The notes beneath the pieces are model-generated. The model was not told where the DNA came from. It ran no database searches and worked only from the letters and a program-made list of their open reading frames with translations. The position numbers and the translations under genes are program-made. Shown piece after piece: positions 37,280 through 47,479 of a stretch of DNA of 64,000 bases. The DNA is from Janibacter hoylei PVAS-1. GTDB taxonomy: Bacteria > Actinomycetota > Actinomycetes > Actinomycetales > Dermatophilaceae. The stretch's first letter is position 1; each line of letters starts with the position of its first letter. The DNA lies in the NCBI RefSeq assembly GCF_000297495.1, contig NZ_ALWX01000016.1:1-64000 (forward strand), read 5' to 3'.

Positions 37280-38679
37280 CGGGGCTCGACCTCCTCGTCG
37301 CCGCGGCCGACAAGCCGGTGGCCGCCGACTTCAGCGACACGCCCCTGTGGCTCTCGCTCGTCAAGGCGCTCTTCCTCTTCGTCTACCTGCTCGTCTCCGT
37401 GCTGCTCGTCATCTGGTTCGAGCGCCGCGTCATCGGCCGGATGCAGCAGCGTCCCGGCCCCAACCGCAACGGCCCCTTCGGCCTGCTGCAGACCCTCGCC
37501 GACGGCATGAAGTCGATGCTCAAGGAGGACGTGCGGCCGAAGGGGGCCGACGCCCTGATCTTCACCATCGCCCCGGTGATCTTCGCGTCGATGGCCTTCG
37601 TCGCCTTCTCGATCATGCCGCTCGGCGGGATGGTGTGGATGTTTGGCCACCACACCCCGCTGCAGCTGACCGACCTGCCGGTCGCCGCGCTGCTCGTCCT
37701 CGCGGTCGCGGGCGTCGCGGCCTACGGCATCGTCCTCGGTGGCTGGTCCGCCGGGTCGACCTACCCGCTGCTCGGTGGCCTGCGCGCGACGGCCCAGCTC
37801 ATCTCCTACGAGATCGCGATGGGCCTGGCCCTCGTGGCGGTCTTCATGTACGCGGGCTCGATGAGCACGAGTGAGATCGTCGCCGCCCAGAGCGACCTCT
37901 GGTACGTCGTCCCCGCCTGCGTCTCCTTCGTCATCTATGTCATCACGATGGTCGGCGAGACCAACCGGCTGCCCTTCGACCTCGCCGAGGGCGAGGGCGA
38001 GATCGTCGGTGGCTACTTCACCGAGTACTCCGGGATGCGCTTCGCGATGTTCTTCCTCGGGGAGTACATCAACATGTTCACCGTCTCGGCGCTCGCGACG
38101 ACCCTCTTCCTCGGTGGCTGGCAGGCACCTCCCGGCATCGCCGCCATCGGTGACGGCATGCTCAACACCGGCTGGTGGGGCCTGCTGTGGTTCACCGCCA
38201 AGCTGTGGCTCTTCATGTACTTCTTCGTCTGGCTGCGCGGCACCCTGCCCCGGACCCGTTACGACCAGTTCATGCGCTTCGGCTGGAAGTTCCTCATCCC
38301 CGTCACCGTCGCCTGGGTCATCGCGGTCGCCTTCATCCGCGGCGCGGACGCCGGCTTCTTCGGCGACGGCACCGTCGGCCTCCTAGGCGTCGAGTTCCCC
38401 GTCTCCTCGCTGATCATCGTCTCGGTGCTCGGCGTGCTCGTCCTCGGGTCCACGTGGATCTGGGAGAGCAAGGTCGAGGCGCGCTCGCAGGCCGAGCAGG
38501 CCGCGGCCGAGGTGCCCGACGAGATCGACCCGTGGGCCGGGGGCTACCCCGTGCCCCCGATGCCCGGGCAGCGCCTCGTCGAGGCGTCCCCGGCCGGCGC
38601 CGCCATCGGCTCCGCGCCGGCGCCCACCCCGTCCACGACGACCAATGCGCCGACCTCCGAGGAGGAGCACCGTGGCTGA
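37276..38679 (+). CDS. nuoH: NADH-quinone oxidoreductase subunit H
   Basis: The membrane subunit that forms the quinone entry. The 467-residue protein has eight or nine helices and the conserved matrix-side loops [19 protein letters not shown] and [20 protein letters not shown]. An extension of about 60 residues after the last helix ([17 protein letters not shown] onward) is typical of actinobacteria. ATG 37276 overlaps the nuoG stop, so the longer in-frame reading upstream is rejected. Confidence 0.96.
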   Translation: MTGLDLLVAAADKPVAADFSDTPLWLSLVKALFLFVYLLVSVLLVIWFERRVIGRMQQRPGPNRNGPFGLLQTLADGMKSMLKEDVRPKGADALIFTIAPVIFASMAFVAFSIMPLGGMVWMFGHHTPLQLTDLPVAALLVLAVAGVAAYGIVLGGWSAGSTYPLLGGLRATAQLISYEIAMGLALVAVFMYAGSMSTSEIVAAQSDLWYVVPACVSFVIYVITMVGETNRLPFDLAEGEGEIVGGYFTEYSGMRFAMFFLGEYINMFTVSALATTLFLGGWQAPPGIAAIGDGMLNTGWWGLLWFTAKLWLFMYFFVWLRGTLPRTRYDQFMRFGWKFLIPVTVAWVIAVAFIRGADAGFFGDGTVGLLGVEFPVSSLIIVSVLGVLVLGSTWIWESKVEARSQAEQAAAEVPDEIDPWAGGYPVPPMPGQRLVEASPAGAAIGSAPAPTPSTTTNAPTSEEEHRG

Positions 38680-39310
38680 CGACGACGCCAAGGGAGGGTT
38701 CTTCGCCGACCTCTTCGCCCCCGTGGCGGGCTTCGGGGTCACCTTCGCGACGATGTTTCGCAAGGTGGCGACCCAGGAGTACCCCGAGGTCAAGTGGCCC
38801 ACCCAGCCGCGATTCCACGGCCGGCACCAGCTCAACCGTCACCCGGACGGTCTCGAGAAGTGCGTGGGCTGCGAGCTGTGCGCCTGGGCCTGCCCGGCCG
38901 ACGCGATCCTCGTCGAGGGCCGCGGCAACGACGACGAGCGGGGGCTGCGCTTCAGCCCCGGTGAGCGCTACGGGCACATCTACCAGATCAACTACCTGCG
39001 CTGCATCTTCTGCGGCCTGTGCATCGAGGCCTGCCCGACGCGGGCGCTGACGATGACCAACGAGTACGAGCTCGCGGACAACAACCGCGCCGACCTGATC
39101 TTCACCAAGGAGCAGCTGCTCGCCCCCCTCCAGGAGGGGATGCTCCCCCCGCCGCACCCGATGGTCGCCGGCACGGAGGAGCGCGACTACTACCAGGGCA
39201 AGGTCGCGACGGCCACCGACGAGCAGCGTCGGTGGGTCGACCAGCACACGAGCGACCGCGACGCGGGCGGCTCGGACGCGAGCGGCCACGACACGGAGGA
39301 GGCCCGATGA
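38672..39310 (+). CDS. nuoI: NADH-quinone oxidoreductase subunit I
   Basis: A ferredoxin-like subunit with clusters N6a and N6b. The ligand motifs are [16 protein letters not shown] and [16 protein letters not shown], separated by the usual spacing. The 212-residue product has a 55-residue amphipathic N-terminus ([20 protein letters not shown]) and an acidic, Ser/Asp-rich tail. GTG 38672 follows GGAGGAG and overlaps nuoH by 8 bases. Confidence 0.95.
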   Translation: MADDDAKGGFFADLFAPVAGFGVTFATMFRKVATQEYPEVKWPTQPRFHGRHQLNRHPDGLEKCVGCELCAWACPADAILVEGRGNDDERGLRFSPGERYGHIYQINYLRCIFCGLCIEACPTRALTMTNEYELADNNRADLIFTKEQLLAPLQEGMLPPPHPMVAGTEERDYYQGKVATATDEQRRWVDQHTSDRDAGGSDASGHDTEEAR

Positions 39311-40074
39311 CCGGCACCGGTGAGGCCGTCGTCTTCTGGGTCCTCAGCTGCATCGCCGTCCCCGGCGCGCTGGCCCTACTCTTCGCTCGCAAGGCCGTTC
39401 ACGCGGCCATCGGCATGGTGACGACGATGATCGTCCTCGGCGTCTTCTACCTCCTGCAGGAGGCGGACTTCCTCGGGGTCGTGCACATCTTCGTCTACAC
39501 CGGCGCGGTGATGATGCTCTTCCTCTTCGTCGTCATGCTCGTCGGTGTCGACCACTCGTCCTCCCTCGTCGAGACGCTCAAGGGCCAGCGCGTGCTCACC
39601 CTCGTGCTCTCGCTCGCCGTCGTCGCGCTGCTCTTCGGCGCCATCGGCCGGGTCTCCTACTCCGGGGACCCCTCGCTCGCGGAGGTCAACGCCAACCCGG
39701 GCAACGTCGAGGCGATCGCCTACCTCGTCTTCGGCAAGTACGTCTGGCTCTTCGAGGTGACGGCCGGCCTGCTCACCGTCGCCGCGATCGGCGCCATGGT
39801 CTTCGCCCACCGCGAGCGGATCATCGCCAAGCCGACGCAGAAGGAGTGGATGGACCAGCGCTTCCGCTCCGGCAAGCACTTGGCCGGTCTGCCCGTCCCC
39901 GGCGTCTACGCCCGGCACAACGCCGTCGACACCCCGGCGCTGCTGCCCGACGGCAGCATCAGCGAGCTCTCGCTCAACCGGGTGCTCGTCGCCCGCGACC
40001 AGGTCACCACGCCGACGCGGTACACCCAGCTCGAGGACGCCGAGACCACGACCGACGGGGGGCAGGAGCGATGA
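39307..40074 (+). CDS. nuoJ: NADH-quinone oxidoreductase subunit J
   Basis: A five-helix membrane subunit. It contains the family's third helix, [20 protein letters not shown], with the pi-bulge Tyr region. After the last helix ([20 protein letters not shown]) an 80-residue cytoplasmic tail follows, common in actinobacteria. The product has 255 residues. ATG 39307 overlaps nuoI. Confidence 0.95.
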   Translation: MTGTGEAVVFWVLSCIAVPGALALLFARKAVHAAIGMVTTMIVLGVFYLLQEADFLGVVHIFVYTGAVMMLFLFVVMLVGVDHSSSLVETLKGQRVLTLVLSLAVVALLFGAIGRVSYSGDPSLAEVNANPGNVEAIAYLVFGKYVWLFEVTAGLLTVAAIGAMVFAHRERIIAKPTQKEWMDQRFRSGKHLAGLPVPGVYARHNAVDTPALLPDGSISELSLNRVLVARDQVTTPTRYTQLEDAETTTDGGQER

Positions 40075-40370
40075 GCCCGATGAACTACATCTACCTCTCG
40101 GTCATCCTCTTCACGATCGGCAGCGCGACCGTGCTGCTGCGGCGCAATGCGATCGTCGTCTTCATGGGCGTCGAGCTCATGCTCAACGCCGCCTCGCTCG
40201 CCTTCGTCACCTTCGCCCGCATGCACGGGTCGGTCGAGGGCCAGGTGATCGCCATGTTCGTCATGGTCGTCGCGGCTGCCGAGGTCGTCGTCGGACTGGC
40301 CATCATCATGGCCGTCTTCCGTGCCCGCCGGTCGGCCTCGGTCGACGACGCCAACCTGCTGAAGCTGTAA
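40071..40370 (+). CDS. nuoK: NADH-quinone oxidoreductase subunit K
   Basis: A three-helix, 99-residue membrane subunit that is homologous to MnhC/MrpC. The conserved Glu lies in [18 protein letters not shown] and the second in [20 protein letters not shown]; both belong to the proton path. ATG 40071 overlaps the nuoJ stop, and ATG 40080 is a possible alternative. Confidence 0.95.
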   Translation: MSPMNYIYLSVILFTIGSATVLLRRNAIVVFMGVELMLNAASLAFVTFARMHGSVEGQVIAMFVMVVAAAEVVVGLAIIMAVFRARRSASVDDANLLKL

Positions 40371-40380
40371 GGGAGTCACC

Positions 40381-42264
40381 TTGCTCACCGAACTCTCCTG
40401 GCTGCTCGTCGCGCTGCCGCTGCTCGGCGCCGCGGTGCTCCTGCTCGGCGGCCGGCTCACCGACTCCTTCGGCCCGCTCCTCGCGACCGCGCTGTCGTGG
40501 GGCTCCTTCGCCGTCGGCGCCGCGATCTTCGTCGGGATGCTCGGCACCGACGCCCACGACCGGTCCGGCCGGCTCGAGCTGTGGGACTGGGTACCCGCCG
40601 GCAACATCGACGTCACCGCCGGGCTCGTCGTCGACCCGCTGTCGCTCGCCTTCGTCCTGCTCATCACCTTCGTCGGCTCGCTCATCCACGTGTACTCGCT
40701 CGGGTACATGGAGCATGACCCGGACAAGCGGCGCTTCTTCGCCTACCTCAACCTCTTCGTCGCGTCGATGCTCGTGCTCGTCCTCGCCGACTCCTACCTG
40801 CTGCTCTTCGTCGGCTGGGAGGGCGTCGGCCTCGCGTCGTGGCTACTCATCGGCTTCTGGAACCACAACCCTGCCTACGCGACCGCGGCCAACAAGGCCT
40901 TCATCGCCAACCGCATCGGTGACGTCGGCCTGATCCTCGCGATGACGCTCATGCTCGCGACCTTCGGCACGCTCGACATCGCGACCGTCGGCGCCACCGT
41001 GGCCGGCGCGGGGGAGGGCACCGTCACCGCGATCGGCCTGCTCCTCCTGCTCGGTGCGTGCGGCAAGTCGGCGCAGTTCCCGCTCCAGTCCTGGCTCGGC
41101 GACGCGATGGCCGGCCCGACCCCCGTCTCCGCGCTCATCCACGCCGCGACGATGGTCACCGCCGGCGTCTACCTCGTCGTACGCAGCCACCACGTCTTCG
41201 AGGCCTCGCCCGACGCGCAGCTCGCCGTCGTCGTCGTCGGTGCGATCACCCTCGTCTACGGCGCGATCGTCGGCTGCGCCAAGGACGACATGAAGAAGGC
41301 CCTGGCCGCCTCGACGATGAGCCAGATCGGCTACATGATGCTCGCCGCGGGCCTGGGCCCGGTCGGCTACGCCTTCGCGATCTTCCACCTCATCACCCAC
41401 GGCTTCTTCAAGGCCGGGATGTTCCTCGGCGCCGGCTCGGTCATGCACGGCATGGGCGACCAGGTCGACATGCGCCGCTTCGGCGGGCTCTCGACGGTCA
41501 TGAAGATCACCTGGGTGACCTTCGGCCTGGGCTGGCTGGCGATCCTCGGGGTGCCCCCCTTCGCCGGCTTCTGGAGCAAGGACAAGATCATCGAGGCCGC
41601 CTTCGTCGGTGAGGGCTGGCGGCCCTGGGTCTTCGGGCTCACCGCGCTCATCGGTGCCGGCATCACGGCCTTCTACATGTCGCGCCTGTTCTTCATGACC
41701 TTCCACGGCAAGCGCCGCTGGACCGACGACGTGCACCCGCACGAGTCGCCGCTGACGATGACGATCCCGATGATGGTCCTCGCCGTCGGCTCGGCCCTGC
41801 TCGGTCTCGTCCTCGCGACCGTCGCGCCGATCACGACCTGGCTCGAGCCGGTGCTCGGCCACGTCGAGCACCACGAGCCGGTCCTGCCGATCCCGGTCCT
41901 CATGGCCGGCACCCTCGTCGTCGTCGCCATCGGCGCCGTGTGGGCCTGGCTCGTCTACGGCCGCGGCGAGGTCCCGCAGGTCGCGCCCGAGGGCTCGGCC
42001 CTCACGCGCGCCGCCCGGGCCGACCTCTACCAGGACGAGCTCAACGCGACCCTGCTCCAGTGGCCCGGCATCTCGCTGACCCGCGGTCTGGTGTCGATGG
42101 ACACCGACGGTGTCGACAGCGCCGGCGTCGGCGGGCTCTCCCGCGGCATCGAGTCGGCCTCGAGCTGGCTGCGGCGGGCCCACAACGGCTTCGCCCGCTC
42201 CTACGCCCTGACGATGCTCTCCGGCGTCGTCGTCTTCCTCGCAGCCCTGTGGGTGATCAACTGA
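40381..42264 (+). CDS. nuoL: NADH-quinone oxidoreductase subunit L
   Basis: The distal antiporter-like proton-pumping subunit, 627 residues with about sixteen helices. Key features are VGWEGVGLASWLLIGFWNH with the proton-path Glu, ACGKSAQFPLQSWLGDAMAG with Lys, and TPVSALIHAATMVTAGVYLV with His. The long lateral amphipathic helix follows near residue 540 (RADLYQDELNATLLQWPG) before the final span. The TTG start at 40381 has GGAG 6 bases upstream and is the only start that fits the spacing after nuoK. Confidence 0.95.
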   Translation: MLTELSWLLVALPLLGAAVLLLGGRLTDSFGPLLATALSWGSFAVGAAIFVGMLGTDAHDRSGRLELWDWVPAGNIDVTAGLVVDPLSLAFVLLITFVGSLIHVYSLGYMEHDPDKRRFFAYLNLFVASMLVLVLADSYLLLFVGWEGVGLASWLLIGFWNHNPAYATAANKAFIANRIGDVGLILAMTLMLATFGTLDIATVGATVAGAGEGTVTAIGLLLLLGACGKSAQFPLQSWLGDAMAGPTPVSALIHAATMVTAGVYLVVRSHHVFEASPDAQLAVVVVGAITLVYGAIVGCAKDDMKKALAASTMSQIGYMMLAAGLGPVGYAFAIFHLITHGFFKAGMFLGAGSVMHGMGDQVDMRRFGGLSTVMKITWVTFGLGWLAILGVPPFAGFWSKDKIIEAAFVGEGWRPWVFGLTALIGAGITAFYMSRLFFMTFHGKRRWTDDVHPHESPLTMTIPMMVLAVGSALLGLVLATVAPITTWLEPVLGHVEHHEPVLPIPVLMAGTLVVVAIGAVWAWLVYGRGEVPQVAPEGSALTRAARADLYQDELNATLLQWPGISLTRGLVSMDTDGVDSAGVGGLSRGIESASSWLRRAHNGFARSYALTMLSGVVVFLAALWVIN

Positions 42265-43910
42265 TGAACGACCTGCCCTGGCTCTCCCTGCTCATGGTCG
42301 TGCCGCTCACCGGCGCGGCCGTGGTGGCGGTCCTCCCGTCGAGCAGTGCGGCTCTCGCCCGACCCATCGCCCTGGGCTCCGCCCTGGTCACCCTGGTGCT
42401 CGGCATCATCGCGACCGCGACGAGCTTCACCCGCGGCAGCACCGAGCAGTTCCAGATGGTCGAGCAGCACGAGTGGATCCCGCAGCTCGGCGTCAGCTAC
42501 TCGCTCGGCGTCGACGGCATCTCGCTCGCGCTCATCCTCATGGCGCTCGTCCTCGTGCCGGTGTGCATCCTCGCCGCGTGGGACGACGCCCCGGAGGGCG
42601 GAGCCTGGCACAAGGGGTACTTCGCCCTACTGCTCGTGCTGCTGCCCTTCATGATCGGCGTCTTCGCCGCGACCGACGTCTTCCTCTTCTACGTCTTCTT
42701 CGAGGCGATGCTCATCCCGGTGTACTTCCTCATCGGGATGTACGGCGGCGCGCACCGCCAGGCCGCGGCCGTGAAGTTCCTGATCTTCTCCCTCACCGGC
42801 GGGCTCATCATGCTCGTCGGGGTCATCGCCCTGTACCTGCAGGGCCCCGGTGGACCCGACGGCTTCCTCGTCGCCAACCTCACCGGCCTGGAGATCGGGG
42901 GCAGCACCGAGCGCTGGCTCTTCATCGCCTTCTTCATCGCCTTCGCGGTCAAGGCGCCGATGTGGCCGGTCCACACCTGGCTGCCCGACGCGGCGGCGGC
43001 CTCCCGCCCGGCCGTGGCGACCCTGCTCGTCGGGGTGCTCGACAAGGTCGGCACCTACGGCATGGTGCGCTTCTGCCTCCAGCTCTTCCCCGAGGCCAGC
43101 CTGTGGGCGACCCCGGTCGTCGTGACCCTCGCGGTCGTCTCGATCCTCTACGGGGCGATCCTGGCCATCGGCCAGCGCGACATGATGCGCCTGATCGCCT
43201 TCACCTCGGTGAGCCACTTCGGCTTCATCGTCCTGGGCATCTTCGCCTTCACCTCGGTGGCCCAGGTCGGCGCCAACTTCTACATGGTCAACCACGGCTT
43301 CGCGACGGCCGGCCTCTTCCTCGTCGCCGGCATGCTCATCGCGCGCCGCGGCAGCCAGGACATCGAGGCCTACGGCGGCTGGCAGCGGGTGACCCCGGTG
43401 CTCGCCGGTGTCTTCCTCCTCTCCGGCTTGGCGACGCTCTCGCTGCCGGGTCTGTCGACCTTCGTCTCGGAGTTCCTCGTCATCGCCGGTGCCTGGCCCC
43501 GCGAGCCGGTCGCGACCGCCTTCGCCGTGCTCGGTGTGGTGCTCGCCGCGATCTACGTCCTGCTCTTCTACAAGCGGGTCTTCACCGGCCCGCCGCCGGT
43601 CGTCGGCACCGCCGGGACCGACGCGCAGGAGGCCACCGACGAGGCGAGCGAGCTCCCCTTCGTCCGTGCCGACCTCGACGAAGGGCGTCGCGCGGGTGTC
43701 CTCGCCGCCGCCGTGCCCGACCTCGGCTGGCGGGAAAAGGTCGTCGTCGCCCCGATCGTCGTCGCCCTCGTCGTGCTCGGCTTCTTCCCCGGGCCGGCCC
43801 TCGAGGTGCTCAACCCGGCGGTCGAGCGCACGCTCGAGATCGTCGGGGTAGGCGACACGATCCCGACCGTGCCCGCCGGCCTCCAGCTCGACTCCGGGAG
43901 TGACCACTGA
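42264..43910 (+). CDS. nuoM: NADH-quinone oxidoreductase subunit M
   Basis: An antiporter-like proton-pumping subunit of 548 residues. It has the signature FYVFFEAMLIPVYFLIGMYG with the proton-path Glu, KAPMWPVHTWLPDAAAAS with Lys, and the later HFGFIVLGIFAFTS. A short cytoplasmic loop near residue 460 (TDAQEATDEASELPFVRAD) is an actinobacterial insertion. ATG overlaps the nuoL stop by 1 base. Confidence 0.95.
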   Translation: MNDLPWLSLLMVVPLTGAAVVAVLPSSSAALARPIALGSALVTLVLGIIATATSFTRGSTEQFQMVEQHEWIPQLGVSYSLGVDGISLALILMALVLVPVCILAAWDDAPEGGAWHKGYFALLLVLLPFMIGVFAATDVFLFYVFFEAMLIPVYFLIGMYGGAHRQAAAVKFLIFSLTGGLIMLVGVIALYLQGPGGPDGFLVANLTGLEIGGSTERWLFIAFFIAFAVKAPMWPVHTWLPDAAAASRPAVATLLVGVLDKVGTYGMVRFCLQLFPEASLWATPVVVTLAVVSILYGAILAIGQRDMMRLIAFTSVSHFGFIVLGIFAFTSVAQVGANFYMVNHGFATAGLFLVAGMLIARRGSQDIEAYGGWQRVTPVLAGVFLLSGLATLSLPGLSTFVSEFLVIAGAWPREPVATAFAVLGVVLAAIYVLLFYKRVFTGPPPVVGTAGTDAQEATDEASELPFVRADLDEGRRAGVLAAAVPDLGWREKVVVAPIVVALVVLGFFPGPALEVLNPAVERTLEIVGVGDTIPTVPAGLQLDSGSDH

Positions 43911-45475
43911 TGCCCCCCACCGTGCCCGAGGCCTTCGAGGCCGTCGACATCAGCTACCAGGCCCTCGCGCCCATGATCGTGCTGCTCGTCGGTGCCTTCG
44001 TCGGTGTCCTCGTCGAGGCCTTCGTCCCCCGCGGGGCGAAGCACGTCGCACACCTCGCCGTGACGGGTCTGTCCGTGGTCGCCTCCATGGCCACGCTGCT
44101 CTTCCTCACCGGTGACCACGTCGGGGTGACCGTCGGCGGCACCGTCGCGGTCGACGGCCCGACCCGCTTCCTCCAGGGCACCCTGCTCGTCCTCGGCGGG
44201 CTCGGCCTGCTCGTCATGGCCGACCGCCTCGGTGGCGACAGCGCCGATGCCTTCACCCCCATGGGTGCGGCGAGCCCGGGCTCCGACCTCGAGGCGCAGG
44301 CCGCCCGCAAGGGCTGGTCGACGACCGAGGTCTTCCCCCTGGCCCTCTTCGCGCTGGCCGGCATGCTGCTCTTCCCCGCGGCCAACGACCTGCTGACGAT
44401 GTTCGTCGCGCTCGAGCTGCTGTCGCTGCCGCTCTACCTCATGTCGGGTCTGGCCCGCCGGCGTCGGCTGCTCTCCCAGGAGGCGGCGCTGAAGTACTTC
44501 CTCCTCGGCGCCTTCTCCTCCGGCTTCTTCCTCTTCGGCGCGGCCCTGCTCTACGGGTACGCCGGGTCGATCGGCCTGCCGGAGATCGCGGCCGCGGCGA
44601 CGACCTCCACCGGCGAGCTCGAGGGGCTGCTGCTCCCGGGTGTCGTCCTCGTCCTCGTCGGGCTGCTCTTCAAGGTCGGCGCCGTCCCCTTCCACTCGTG
44701 GACGCCCGACGTCTACCAGGGCGCCCCGAGCCCCGTCACCGGCTTCATGGCCGCGTGCACCAAGGCGGCCGCCTTCGGCGCGCTGCTGCGCCTGGTCTAC
44801 GTCGGGCTCGAGACGACCCGGTGGGAGTGGCGGACGGGCGTCATCGTCATCGCCGCCCTGACGATGGTCGCCGGCTCGGTGCTGTCGGTGACCCAGACCG
44901 ACATCAAGCGACTGCTCGCCTACAGCTCGATCGCCCACGCCGGCTTCATCCTCGTGGCGCTCATCAGCTTCGACCGCTCGGCGGTCGAGGGTGTGCTCTT
45001 CTACGTCGTCGCCTACGGCATCACGACGATCGCCGCCTTCGCCGTCGTCAACCTCGTGCGCGAGCGCGACGCGGAGGCCACCCACCTCTCCCAGTGGGCC
45101 GGTCTGGGGCGCAACCACCCCTACCTCGCCGGTGCCTTCGCCCTCTTCATGCTCGCCTTCGCCGGGATCCCGCTCACCTCGGGGTTCACCTCCAAGGTCG
45201 TCGCCTTCCTCCCGGCGGTCGAGCACGCCGGCCTGTCCGGCGTCGTCCTCGTCGTCATCGGCGTGCTCATGTCGGCGATCACCGCCTTTGTCTACGTGCG
45301 CATCATCGTGCTCATGTTCTTCACCGAGCCGACGGGCGAGGTGACCGCCGCCGCACCCGCCACGCTGTCCCTGGTGGTCATCGTCATCGGCGTCATCGCT
45401 ACGATCGCCCTCGGTGTCTTCCCGGGCCCGCTGCTCGAGCTAGCCGAGCAGTCCAGCATCTTCATCACGAGGTGA
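43910..45475 (+). CDS. nuoN: NADH-quinone oxidoreductase subunit N
   Basis: The third antiporter-like subunit, 521 residues and fourteen or so helices. Family stretches are MFVALELLSLPLYLMSGLA with the proton-path Glu, FKVGAVPFHSWTPDVYQGAP with Lys, and LLAYSSIAHAGFILVAL. A charged loop near residue 130 (PGSDLEAQAARKGWSTTE) is an insertion. It ends the operon's nuo genes, and the prenyl synthase gene follows after 4 bases. Confidence 0.95.
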   Translation: MPPTVPEAFEAVDISYQALAPMIVLLVGAFVGVLVEAFVPRGAKHVAHLAVTGLSVVASMATLLFLTGDHVGVTVGGTVAVDGPTRFLQGTLLVLGGLGLLVMADRLGGDSADAFTPMGAASPGSDLEAQAARKGWSTTEVFPLALFALAGMLLFPAANDLLTMFVALELLSLPLYLMSGLARRRRLLSQEAALKYFLLGAFSSGFFLFGAALLYGYAGSIGLPEIAAAATTSTGELEGLLLPGVVLVLVGLLFKVGAVPFHSWTPDVYQGAPSPVTGFMAACTKAAAFGALLRLVYVGLETTRWEWRTGVIVIAALTMVAGSVLSVTQTDIKRLLAYSSIAHAGFILVALISFDRSAVEGVLFYVVAYGITTIAAFAVVNLVRERDAEATHLSQWAGLGRNHPYLAGAFALFMLAFAGIPLTSGFTSKVVAFLPAVEHAGLSGVVLVVIGVLMSAITAFVYVRIIVLMFFTEPTGEVTAAAPATLSLVVIVIGVIATIALGVFPGPLLELAEQSSIFITR

Positions 45476-45479
45476 CGCA

Positions 45480-46484
45480 GTGACCAGCTCGACGCCGCCC
45501 GTGCTCGCCCTCCCGGGCGCGAGCACGGACCTGACCTCCCGCCTCCAGGCCGGTCTCGAGCAGGTGGAGGCGCTCATCGTCGAGCGCACCCGCAGCGAGG
45601 ACGACTTCATCACCGAGGCCAACCTCCACCTGGCCAAGGCCGGCGGCAAGCGGTTTCGCCCCATGCTCACCATGCTCGTCGCCGAGCTCGGCGAGGGGAT
45701 CAACGACCGGGTCATCGCCGCCGCGGCCGGGGTCGAGCTGACCCACCTCGCGAGCCTCTACCACGACGACGTCATGGACGAGGCCGACCTGCGCCGCGGG
45801 GCCCCGAGCGCCAACGCCCGCTACGACAACTCGACGGCGATCCTGGTCGGCGACCTGCTCTTCGGCACCGCGTCGGACATCATCGCCGACCTCGGTGCCG
45901 ACGCCGTGAAGATCCAGGCGCAGACCTTCATCCGCCTGTGCTCGGGCCAGATCCGTGACGACCGCCCCTGCCCAGACGGCACCGACCCGCGCGAGTACTA
46001 CCGCGGGGTGCTCGCCGACAAGACCGGGGTGCTCGTGGCGACGGCGGCCCGCTACGGCGCGATGTACGGCGGGTGCAGCCCCGAGGTCGTCGAGCTGGCC
46101 ACGGAGTACGGCGAGCACCTCGGCGTCGCCTTCCAGCTCGCCGACGACCTCATCGACATCGCGAGCGAGTCCGGTGAGACGGGCAAGACGCCCGGCACCG
46201 ACCTGCGGGAGGGCAAGCGGACCCTGCCGGTGCTCAACGCGCTCGCCTCCACCGACCCGGCCGACGCCGAGCTGCAGGAGCTGCTGCGCTCGGAGCTCAA
46301 GGAGCCAGAGCGGGTCGAGCGGGCCCTGGAGCTGCTGCGGCCGCACCCGGCGATGGCGCAGGCCCGCGAGGAGACCCTCGCCGTCGGGCGGCGGGCGACC
46401 GACTCGCTCGCCGGCCTGCCCGAGAGCGACGCCAAGACGGCTCTCGTCGCCCTCATGGAAGGCGTGGTCCACCGGGTCGGCTGA
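45480..46484 (+). CDS. long-chain polyprenyl diphosphate synthase
   Basis: A trans-prenyltransferase that elongates FPP with IPP. The 334-residue protein shows GGKRFRPMLTMLVAELGEG, the first Asp-rich motif in LYHDDVMDEADLRRG and the second in LADDLIDIASESGETGKTPG. Only small residues precede the first motif (THLAS), which fits a long product of seven to nine isoprene units. Location at the end of nuoA-N and the abundance of men genes suggest that it makes the menaquinone tail. GTG 45480 lies 4 bases after nuoN's stop, so cotranscription is likely. Confidence 0.9.
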   Translation: MTSSTPPVLALPGASTDLTSRLQAGLEQVEALIVERTRSEDDFITEANLHLAKAGGKRFRPMLTMLVAELGEGINDRVIAAAAGVELTHLASLYHDDVMDEADLRRGAPSANARYDNSTAILVGDLLFGTASDIIADLGADAVKIQAQTFIRLCSGQIRDDRPCPDGTDPREYYRGVLADKTGVLVATAARYGAMYGGCSPEVVELATEYGEHLGVAFQLADDLIDIASESGETGKTPGTDLREGKRTLPVLNALASTDPADAELQELLRSELKEPERVERALELLRPHPAMAQAREETLAVGRRATDSLAGLPESDAKTALVALMEGVVHRVG

Positions 46485-46512
46485 TCCGGCCCGCTCCCTT
46501 CGGCCCGATCAG
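46481..46512. terminator. bidirectional terminator between the prenyl synthase and rarD
   Basis: CTGATCCGGCC at 46481-46491 pairs with GGCCCGATCAG at 46502-46512 with a single mismatch around a 10-base loop. Both converging stop codons lie inside the stems. Confidence 0.6.
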
Positions 46513-47447
46513 ACCGGCTCGACCGGCTCCAGCGACTCGCACTCGCCCGGGGCGGGGCGGCGCCGGCGACGGGCCGTGCGCAGCGAGTCGACCGTGAGGC
46601 AGGCCAGCGCCACCCACACGGTCGCGAAGCCCACCCACCGGGCCGGCTCGAGGTGCTCGCCGAGCAGCGTCACGCTCACGACGAGCTGCAGCACCGGGGT
46701 GATGAACTGGATCAGCCCGATCGTCACGAGCGGGATGCGTCGGGCCGCCTCGGCGAAGAGCAGGAGCGGGATCGCGGTGACGACGCCGGCCGAGACGAGC
46801 AGCAGCGGGTGCCACGGGGTGTCGACGGTGAAGGTCGACTCGCCCCCGGCGCCCAGCCACCACACGAGGGCGAGCGCGGGCGGCAGGAGGAAGATCGTCT
46901 CCGCCGAGAGCGACTGGAGCGCCGGCAGGGTCGCCCCGAGGCGCTTCTTGGTCAGGCCGTAGCCACCGAAGCTCAGCGCGAGGACCAGCGAGATCCACGG
47001 TAGCCCGCCGCCGGCGACCGTGAGGTAGAGCGCCGCGATCGCGCCGATCGCCACCGCGACCCACTGCAGGCGGCGCAGGCCCTCGCCGAGCACGAGCACC
47101 CCGAGGGCGACCGTGACGATCGGGTTGAGGAAGTAGCCCAGGGCCGCCTCGTTGGTCCGCCCCGTGCCGACCGCGTAGACGTAGACGAACCAGTTGACGC
47201 CGATGAGGTAGGCGGCGATGCCGACGCCCAGGGCGAGGCGCCCGCGCAGCTGCCGCAGCAGGGCCACCAGCTCGTGGCGCAGCAGCAGGACGAGCACGCA
47301 CAGCACGAAGGTCCAGATGACGCGGTGCGCGAGGATCTCCTCGGCGCTGGCCGGCCGGAGAGCGTGGAAGTACAGGGGGAAGAGCCCCCAGATGCCGTAG
47401 GCGAGCCAGGCGGCAAGGACGCCGCGCGCGTCACGTTGAGGGGTCAC
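46509..47447 (-). CDS. rarD: RarD/EamA family drug-metabolite transporter
   Basis: A 312-residue, ten-helix protein of the RarD branch of the EamA transporters. It begins with GVLAAWLAYGIWGLFPLYFH, and the charged RVIWTFVLCVLVLLLRHE and VNWFVYVYAVGTGRTNEAAL are typical of RarD. Its substrate is unknown. The GTG start lies exactly at the transcription start predicted from TAGCCT at 47454-47459, so it is probably leaderless. Confidence 0.9.
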   Translation of the reverse strand: MTPQRDARGVLAAWLAYGIWGLFPLYFHALRPASAEEILAHRVIWTFVLCVLVLLLRHELVALLRQLRGRLALGVGIAAYLIGVNWFVYVYAVGTGRTNEAALGYFLNPIVTVALGVLVLGEGLRRLQWVAVAIGAIAALYLTVAGGGLPWISLVLALSFGGYGLTKKRLGATLPALQSLSAETIFLLPPALALVWWLGAGGESTFTVDTPWHPLLLVSAGVVTAIPLLLFAEAARRIPLVTIGLIQFITPVLQLVVSVTLLGEHLEPARWVGFATVWVALACLTVDSLRTARRRRRPAPGECESLEPVEPV

Positions 47448-47453
47448 CGGCCG

Positions 47454-47459
47454 AGGCTA
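47454..47459 (-). promoter_or_regulatory. -10 box for rarD (leaderless)
   Basis: TAGCCT on the minus strand ends 6 bases before the GTG start. There is no room for a ribosome-binding site. Confidence 0.45.
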
Positions 47460-47479
47460 CTCCCGCCGCCGGTCCGGCC